From positions 61,694 to 125,693 of the forward strand of contig CALJKW010000057.1 in the NCBI GenBank assembly GCA_937980205.1: 64,000 nucleotides of DNA, in the 5' to 3' direction. The notes beneath the pieces were generated by a model, which saw only the letters and a program-made list of their open reading frames with translations, had not been told where the DNA came from and did no database searches. The position numbers and the translations under genes are program-made. This stretch comes from an uncultured Myxococcales bacterium. GTDB lineage: Bacteria; Myxococcota; Myxococcia; Myxococcales; Myxococcaceae. Positions 59,363 through 64,000 of this stretch are shown here, one piece after another; the stretch's first letter is position 1; the number at the start of each line of letters is the position of its first letter.

Positions 59363-60615
59363 ACGAGGCGCGTCCTTCCCGTGAGCAAGTCCTGCATCAT
59401 CCCCTGCTTCAGGAACCTCGTCTTCTCGCGGCGGGCTTCGAGGGCGTGGAGTTCGGCGTCCATGTCGTCAAGGATGGCGGAGATTGCGGCCTGCTCGTCC
59501 ACGTCCGCTGGCCAGATGAGCCGCAGGCTGCTGAATCGGGAACTCCCAAGGTGCGCGACGGACGTTGTCTGCGTCGCGATGCTGGCGAACGTGCCGTCGA
59601 TTTGGCACCGGCGAAACAGGTGTGCCGCAAACCCCGCATTCGTCTGCGGTCCTGCACGAAACCGCAGCAACTGATTCTGCATCGCGCAGGGCGAACCGAA
59701 TTCGTTCCGATAGATCGAACAGCGACCCACCAACTCCAGCGACTGCCCCTCGTTGAGAAGGACGTCGCCGGGCAAGATTCGAAATCGATCAAACTCCGCA
59801 TCCGTCATCGGCATCGACAACACGTCATCGACGTCGATACGGCCGTCTAGAACGTTCTTCGTGCGGAGGTACGGGCGAGGCGTTCCGGGCGCGTAGATTG
59901 CCAACGCCTTGCCGGCGAGCACGGCGCCCATTTCTGCGACGAGTCTTGTTGTCCACTTCCCACTGAAGCCGGGGAGGCGAGTTCGGCCGGTGAGCAACTG
60001 CTGCATCGTCGCCTGCTTGAGGTCGCGATTCTTGGCAATGAGCTTGTCCAGCGCGGCCAGCAGCGCGTCCGCGTCCCCGAGCGCCGCCACGATCGCGCGT
60101 TGCTCGTGGAGTGAAGGAATCTGGATGAGCAGGCCAGCAAGAGCTCCTTGGTTTAGATTCGTCATCGTGCTTCCCACGGAAGCCTCCGTGATGGACGCGA
60201 TGGCGCGAGGGCTGGAAAGAACTCGCTGAATGAAGTCGGATGACACGGTACTGGCGCACCGGACGATCATCGAGCCGGTGCCGCAGAGCCAACCGGCTTC
60301 GTGAGGCCGAACGACTGCGCACCGCCCCATGTCGCCTCGTCGACCGATGACAACGTCACCGGTTTGAAGCCTAAAATCGGCCAAGCCAGCGGCTGCTGCC
60401 TCCGTGATCGACATCGTCGCAGTTGGGACGATGCACCCATTGACGATGTGCATGGGGTTCACGATAGGTACGCCGTCATTTACGTAGTCGGACTTGTGAA
60501 GAGAGCTTCCGAACGGCCCCGTTCGGAAGCGTGCATGCTGGCCGAGTCTCTCGACCTGCCAATCGCCAGGCACCAATCCGATCTCTGTCTCGCGGTACTG
60601 TGGCTTCACGGCCAC
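59359..60615 (-). CDS. hsdS: Type I restriction specificity subunit S
   Basis: A 418-residue HsdS with two target-recognition domains, each followed by a conserved helical spacer. TRD1 is residues about 20-180 with the spacer around LIAKNRDLKQATMQQLLTGR. TRD2 is about 210-375 with the spacer around ARREKTRFLKQGMMQDLLTG. The paired QLLTGRTRL/DLLTGRTRL ends are typical. It determines the bipartite DNA target. It overlaps hsdM by 10 nt. Confidence 0.94.
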   Translation of the reverse strand: MAVKPQYRETEIGLVPGDWQVERLGQHARFRTGPFGSSLHKSDYVNDGVPIVNPMHIVNGCIVPTATMSITEAAAAGLADFRLQTGDVVIGRRGDMGRCAVVRPHEAGWLCGTGSMIVRCASTVSSDFIQRVLSSPRAIASITEASVGSTMTNLNQGALAGLLIQIPSLHEQRAIVAALGDADALLAALDKLIAKNRDLKQATMQQLLTGRTRLPGFSGKWTTRLVAEMGAVLAGKALAIYAPGTPRPYLRTKNVLDGRIDVDDVLSMPMTDAEFDRFRILPGDVLLNEGQSLELVGRCSIYRNEFGSPCAMQNQLLRFRAGPQTNAGFAAHLFRRCQIDGTFASIATQTTSVAHLGSSRFSSLRLIWPADVDEQAAISAILDDMDAELHALEARREKTRFLKQGMMQDLLTGRTRLV

Positions 60616-63068
60616 TCCCGTCCCATTGATTTCAGATGAGCGGCGACCTTGGCCGCGAGTTCAGCGACCTCGTTCGTCGCGCCCGGAAGTGTCTGGGCGT
60701 AGCGCAGCGCAAGCTCGCGGATTCGGCCGGTGACCGCTCGGCTCACGCGATCGAGTTCGGTCTGCACGTCGGCGGCCAGCGCCGACAGCCACTTGGCTTC
60801 GACTACCAGCGCCTTGACATCGTCCCCCGTGAGTTTCCCGTAGCGGGCAGCGACGCCTTCCTCCAGCGAGGCTTGTGCGGCCTTCAACCTAACCCTCGCT
60901 TCGGCCTCCTTGTCGAGAACAGCGGAGTACTCGGTCAGCGCTCTCCGCTCGTCGGCAGAATCTGCATCGCTCCCAAGCTCCTTGAGCCGTGCAGCAACCG
61001 CCTTCTTGGAGATTTTCTCCTTGTCGTCGATCACCTCTTCCAGCAGGCCGCCTTCACCGCCCTCCTCCTCCTTCATCTCGTCGAGCTTCTGCCCCAGGGC
61101 CGCAAGTTCGGCCTCGATGCCATCGATGGCGGCGCGGTCCTTCGAGAAGTACCGCTCCACCAAAAGCGACCCCGGCACGAGGTCGGACTTGTACTTCTGC
61201 TTGTCCACGATGAAGTCGTGCTCCTCTTTGCTCTTCGGCTCCTTGGTTTCGACGATGAGCCTTGGCTTGGCGGCTTCGACCCAGCCGGCGTGCGCGATGA
61301 GGTACACGTCGTCCTGCATCGTCGTTGCCCAGTAGTCCATTAGGTGCTGGTACACGTCGTAGGCGTCCACCAGCTTCGCCTTGCTGAATGTGGCCAGCAG
61401 GCTCTCCGACAGTTCTTCGATGAGCGCCTTGGGCTTGTCGCCCCTGGCGACCCCAAGTAGGCGCTGCGTGTTCTCCGCGCTCCACTTGGAGAAGAGCTTG
61501 TTCACGGTCGCGTTGAATGAGGTGAACTCCGGGTGAGCGAAGATGGCGGCCTTCACCTCCCCCGGAGGTACCCTCAGCCGGCTGTAGCCCGGCCGGCCGA
61601 ATGACTCAAACAAGTGCTGGCGCACTGAAGGGAAGACCTTCCAGTAGCGGTCGAGCGCGTCGAGGTCTCTTTCGGGGATGCCGCCGCGCAGGTGGCCGTC
61701 GATGTCTTGGAGATCCTCCGGCTCGGAGCTATCGATGTAGCGCGGGAGGCTTAGGTTGAAGTCGTTCTTCTCGTTGCCGATTTCCGACAGCGGCACCAGG
61801 CGCGAGTAGCGCGGCACTTCGAGCTCCTTATTGAAGGTGTCGACGATGCGATGGATGTCCTGGGCGCGAAGACGGTTCTTGTTGCCGTCCTTGGTGAACC
61901 CCTTCGATGCGTCGACCATGAAGATACCCTTGCGCGACTGGGCGTTCTCCTTGTCGAGCACCACGATGCATGCGGGGATGCCAGTGCCGTAGAAGAGGTT
62001 CGTGGGTAGGCCGATGAGGCCCTTGATGTAGCCTCGGTTGACGACCTCACGCCGGATGTTCGCTTCCGCACCGCCCCGGAAGAGCACGCCATGGGGGAGA
62101 ATGATGGCTCCCTTGCCCGTGCTCTTGAGCGACGTGAGCACGTGGAGCAGGAATGCGAAATCGCCGTTCTTTTTCGGCGGCACACCGAACTCGAAGCGCT
62201 TGAACTCGTCCTCCTCCGGGTGCAGTCCTGTCATCCACGCCTTGTTGGAGAACGGCGGATTCGCCACCACGAAGTCGAAGGTCTTCAACATCCCCTTCCC
62301 GTCCTTGTAGTGCGGCGCCGAGAGTGTGTTGTCTTTCCACAGGTCCGCTGTAGTGCAGTCGTGGAGAATCATGTTCATCCGGGCCAGCGCCCAGGTGGCG
62401 TTGTCCATCTCCTGGCCGTAGCAGGCGAGTTCGCGGCCAGCGTTTGCGCGCGCCTCGTCCCACGCCTTGAGGAGCAAGGAGCCTGAGCCGCAGGTCGGGT
62501 CGTAGATGTTCTGATTGGCCTTCGTCGCGTCACCGATGCCGATGACCTTAGCCATGATGCGGGACACCTCGGCAGGCGTGTAGAACTGACCCTTGCTCTT
62601 CCCCGACTCGGTGGCGAAGTGCCGCATCAGGTACTCGTAGGCGTCGCCGAGGAGGTCGTCGCCTTCGGCTCGATTGGCCCGAAAGTCGAGCGCCGGCGTG
62701 TCGAAGATGGAGATCAGCTTGGTGAGCCGGTCCACCATCTCCTTGCCCTTACCGAGCTTGTCCGAGTCGTTCCAGTCGGCGACATCGATGACGCCCTTCA
62801 GCTCGTTCTTCTCCGCGAGCCTGGCGACGATTTTGTTCATCTTGTCGCCGATTTCTTTGTCGTTCTTGAGGGCGACCATGTCCGCGAAGCTGCCGCCCTT
62901 CGGTACGTCGAGGAGGGCGTCCTTCTGCCCTGCCCACTTGTCCGAGACGTACTTCACGAACAACAGCACGAGGATGTAGTCCTTATACTGCGAGGCATCC
63001 ATGCCCCCGCGCAGTTCGTCGCAGCTCTTCCAAAGCGACGAGTAGAGTTCCGACTTCTTGATGGCCAT
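60606..63068 (-). CDS. hsdM: Type I DNA methyltransferase subunit M
   Basis: An 820-residue HsdM (ATG at 63,068; a TTG 6 nt upstream is possible). The N-terminal HsdM helical domain begins KKSELYSSLWKSCDELRGGM. The N6-adenine methylase core has DPTCGSGSLLLKAW (SAM motif I) and NPPFSNKAW (catalytic NPPF). It is about 300 residues longer than short HsdM proteins, with a Glu/Lys-rich coiled-coil-like C-terminal region. It is first in the hsdM-hsdS-hsdR-protease operon. Confidence 0.95.
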   Translation of the reverse strand: MAIKKSELYSSLWKSCDELRGGMDASQYKDYILVLLFVKYVSDKWAGQKDALLDVPKGGSFADMVALKNDKEIGDKMNKIVARLAEKNELKGVIDVADWNDSDKLGKGKEMVDRLTKLISIFDTPALDFRANRAEGDDLLGDAYEYLMRHFATESGKSKGQFYTPAEVSRIMAKVIGIGDATKANQNIYDPTCGSGSLLLKAWDEARANAGRELACYGQEMDNATWALARMNMILHDCTTADLWKDNTLSAPHYKDGKGMLKTFDFVVANPPFSNKAWMTGLHPEEDEFKRFEFGVPPKKNGDFAFLLHVLTSLKSTGKGAIILPHGVLFRGGAEANIRREVVNRGYIKGLIGLPTNLFYGTGIPACIVVLDKENAQSRKGIFMVDASKGFTKDGNKNRLRAQDIHRIVDTFNKELEVPRYSRLVPLSEIGNEKNDFNLSLPRYIDSSEPEDLQDIDGHLRGGIPERDLDALDRYWKVFPSVRQHLFESFGRPGYSRLRVPPGEVKAAIFAHPEFTSFNATVNKLFSKWSAENTQRLLGVARGDKPKALIEELSESLLATFSKAKLVDAYDVYQHLMDYWATTMQDDVYLIAHAGWVEAAKPRLIVETKEPKSKEEHDFIVDKQKYKSDLVPGSLLVERYFSKDRAAIDGIEAELAALGQKLDEMKEEEGGEGGLLEEVIDDKEKISKKAVAARLKELGSDADSADERRALTEYSAVLDKEAEARVRLKAAQASLEEGVAARYGKLTGDDVKALVVEAKWLSALAADVQTELDRVSRAVTGRIRELALRYAQTLPGATNEVAELAAKVAAHLKSMGREWP

Positions 63069-63240
63069 CAGCAACCCTCCGAGGTGGCAGATCTACCTCA
63101 GCCAAAGAGAATCCTTGGGATGTCTTCAGGCAGACCGCGTCCTTCTGCTCAATTACCGTGCCGGGAAGGGCCGCCCTTACAGGCGCTGCCCCGCTCATTC
63201 GAGCGTGCCTCGAATTCCGAAGCGACCAGCGTTCCCACTT

Positions 63241-63504
63241 CTACAACACGTCGGCAAACGTCTCGCGCACCGGCAGCGCGCCGTCGATCTCCGTCCAACA
63301 GCGATCCGTCACCGCCGCGCTGTACTTCTCCGGCACGCCCTCCCGCGTGGCCGTGACCTGCAGTCCGAGGTGCATCAACTCCCGCCCGTGCGGCACTCCG
63401 CCGTTCTTCAGAATCCTCGCCACCGCGACGTGCCGCGCGTGATTCATGCCCGGCAGCCGGCCGGCGAGGAAGAGGTCCACGACCCGCTCCATCCACGGCT
63501 CCAT
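63241..63504 (-). CDS. Small conserved-looking protein
   Basis: An 87-residue soluble protein (MEPWMERVVDLFLAG start). The segment VARILKNGGVPHGRELMHLG looks like a folded domain rather than random high-GC translation. It lies just downstream of the initiator tRNA terminator on the same strand. Family not recognised. Confidence 0.65.
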   Translation of the reverse strand: MEPWMERVVDLFLAGRLPGMNHARHVAVARILKNGGVPHGRELMHLGLQVTATREGVPEKYSAAVTDRCWTEIDGALPVRETFADVL

Positions 63505-63514
63505 GAGCAGCCTC

Positions 63515-63555
63515 CAAAAAGAAACCGCCGAGGCCCTTTCGGGACTCGGCGGTTC
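63515..63555 (-). terminator. Rho-independent terminator of the tRNA gene
   Basis: On the minus strand a perfect 10-bp stem AACCGCCGAG/CTCGGCGGTT (63,523-63,554) with a loop that can pair further is followed by TTTCTTTTT, 12 nt beyond the tRNA 3' end. Confidence 0.88.
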
Positions 63556-63565
63556 GTTCACTGCA

Positions 63566-63640
<75 letters not shown>

Positions 63641-63692
63641 TTATGTGCGGGCGTAAGTACGCCGCGGCACCCACCCAAGTCAAGCGAACCTT

Positions 63693-64000
63693 CTAGAACT
63701 CCGAAGATTCGAAGAACTTCGCGGGGTGCTGAGTCGCCTGCACGTTGGTGAACTCGTACTGCTCCTTCAGCGTCCCGTCGGCCTCGTAGGCCTCGACCTT
63801 CGCGGGCAGCCGGGTCTCCACATCCGTGCAGATGCGCGACTTGGCGGCATCGAAGCCCTTCCCGCCGTTCGGAGCCACGTAGACGGTGCACCACTTCCCC
63901 CGCCCGTTCCACCCCTCGTGCACCACCTTCATGCCGCCCGCGGCCTGAGCGCGATCACGCTCTTTGAGGCGGATCGCGCCAGCAGTGGTCAAGATCGGCG
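63693..64000 (-). CDS. C-terminal part of a protein cut by the window end
   Basis: An open frame of at least 99 codons with no in-frame stop before the window edge, so the true start lies outside. The visible part is soluble and beta-rich (MKVVHEGWNGRGKWCTVYVA, ending QHPAKFFESSEF). It could be the C-terminal end of a LolA/DUF1571-like periplasmic protein, but I cannot confirm this. Confidence 0.65.
   Translation of the reverse strand, partial: PILTTAGAIRLKERDRAQAAGGMKVVHEGWNGRGKWCTVYVAPNGGKGFDAAKSRICTDVETRLPAKVEAYEADGTLKEQYEFTNVQATQHPAKFFESSEF

Overview
The window looks like chromosomal DNA of a high-GC Myxococcota (myxobacterial) species. This rests on a MYXO-CTERM-like tail on a secreted amidase, MopE-type and DUF4215-type Cys-rich lipoproteins, long Gly/Ser/Thr lipoprotein linkers, and codon use dominated by G/C third positions. 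No 16S or other phylogenetic marker is present, so the genus cannot be given.

About 78-44,115 is a very dense radical SAM (rSAM) array. I count 18 rSAM proteins with at least 20 rSAM domains, among few other genes. Blocks are arranged as divergent or tightly overlapping operons, many joined by 4-nt GTGA or ATGA stop/start overlaps: 6527->78 (two unknown proteins, HemN-like rSAM, two small rSAMs); 6604->8934 (rSAM with a putative cobalamin domain); 14,998->9055 (2OG oxygenase-like, metallo-beta-lactamase fold, B12-type rSAM, tandem rSAM); 15,034-19,526 (TPR protein, small rSAM, Tat-signal protein coupled to an rSAM); 30,593->19,817 (DUF483-like fusion, rSAM-methyltransferase, then the HXS operon); 30,632-44,115 (further rSAMs, several fused to a peroxiredoxin, a Gfo/Idh/MocA oxidoreductase or a cysteine-poor pseudo-rSAM half, ending with a second 2OG oxygenase-like gene).

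At the centre (27,000->19,817) is a variant of the His-Xaa-Ser (HXS) RiPP-like system. It comprises a 100-residue precursor ending in 14 perfect Ser-His-Gly repeats, an HxsB-type maturase, one clear and one short HxsD-like protein, two further rSAM enzymes instead of an obvious HxsC, and a MopE-like lipoprotein with ten metal-binding-like modules, all close-packed. The precursor has a near-perfect ribosome binding site. My working model, which is inference, is that the repeat tail is modified by HxsB and one or more neighbouring rSAMs, and that the wider array is a lineage-specific expansion of peptide- or protein-modifying enzymes.

44,116-53,235 is ordinary accessory or surface biology: a ceramidase-like membrane protein, a peptidoglycan amidase, small and large lipoproteins, and a divergent hybrid histidine kinase / LuxR-type response regulator pair. 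53,236-63,068 is a less GC-rich defence region. Two decayed IS21-type IstB fragments lead into a two-gene module (nucleoside phosphorylase-like protein plus an unknown), which ends in a hairpin terminator and IS-end-like repeats. This is followed by a complete type I restriction-modification operon (hsdM-hsdS-hsdR plus a SprT/YgjP-like metalloprotease). The right edge carries an initiator tRNA-Met with its own terminator, a small conserved-looking protein and a gene cut by the window end.
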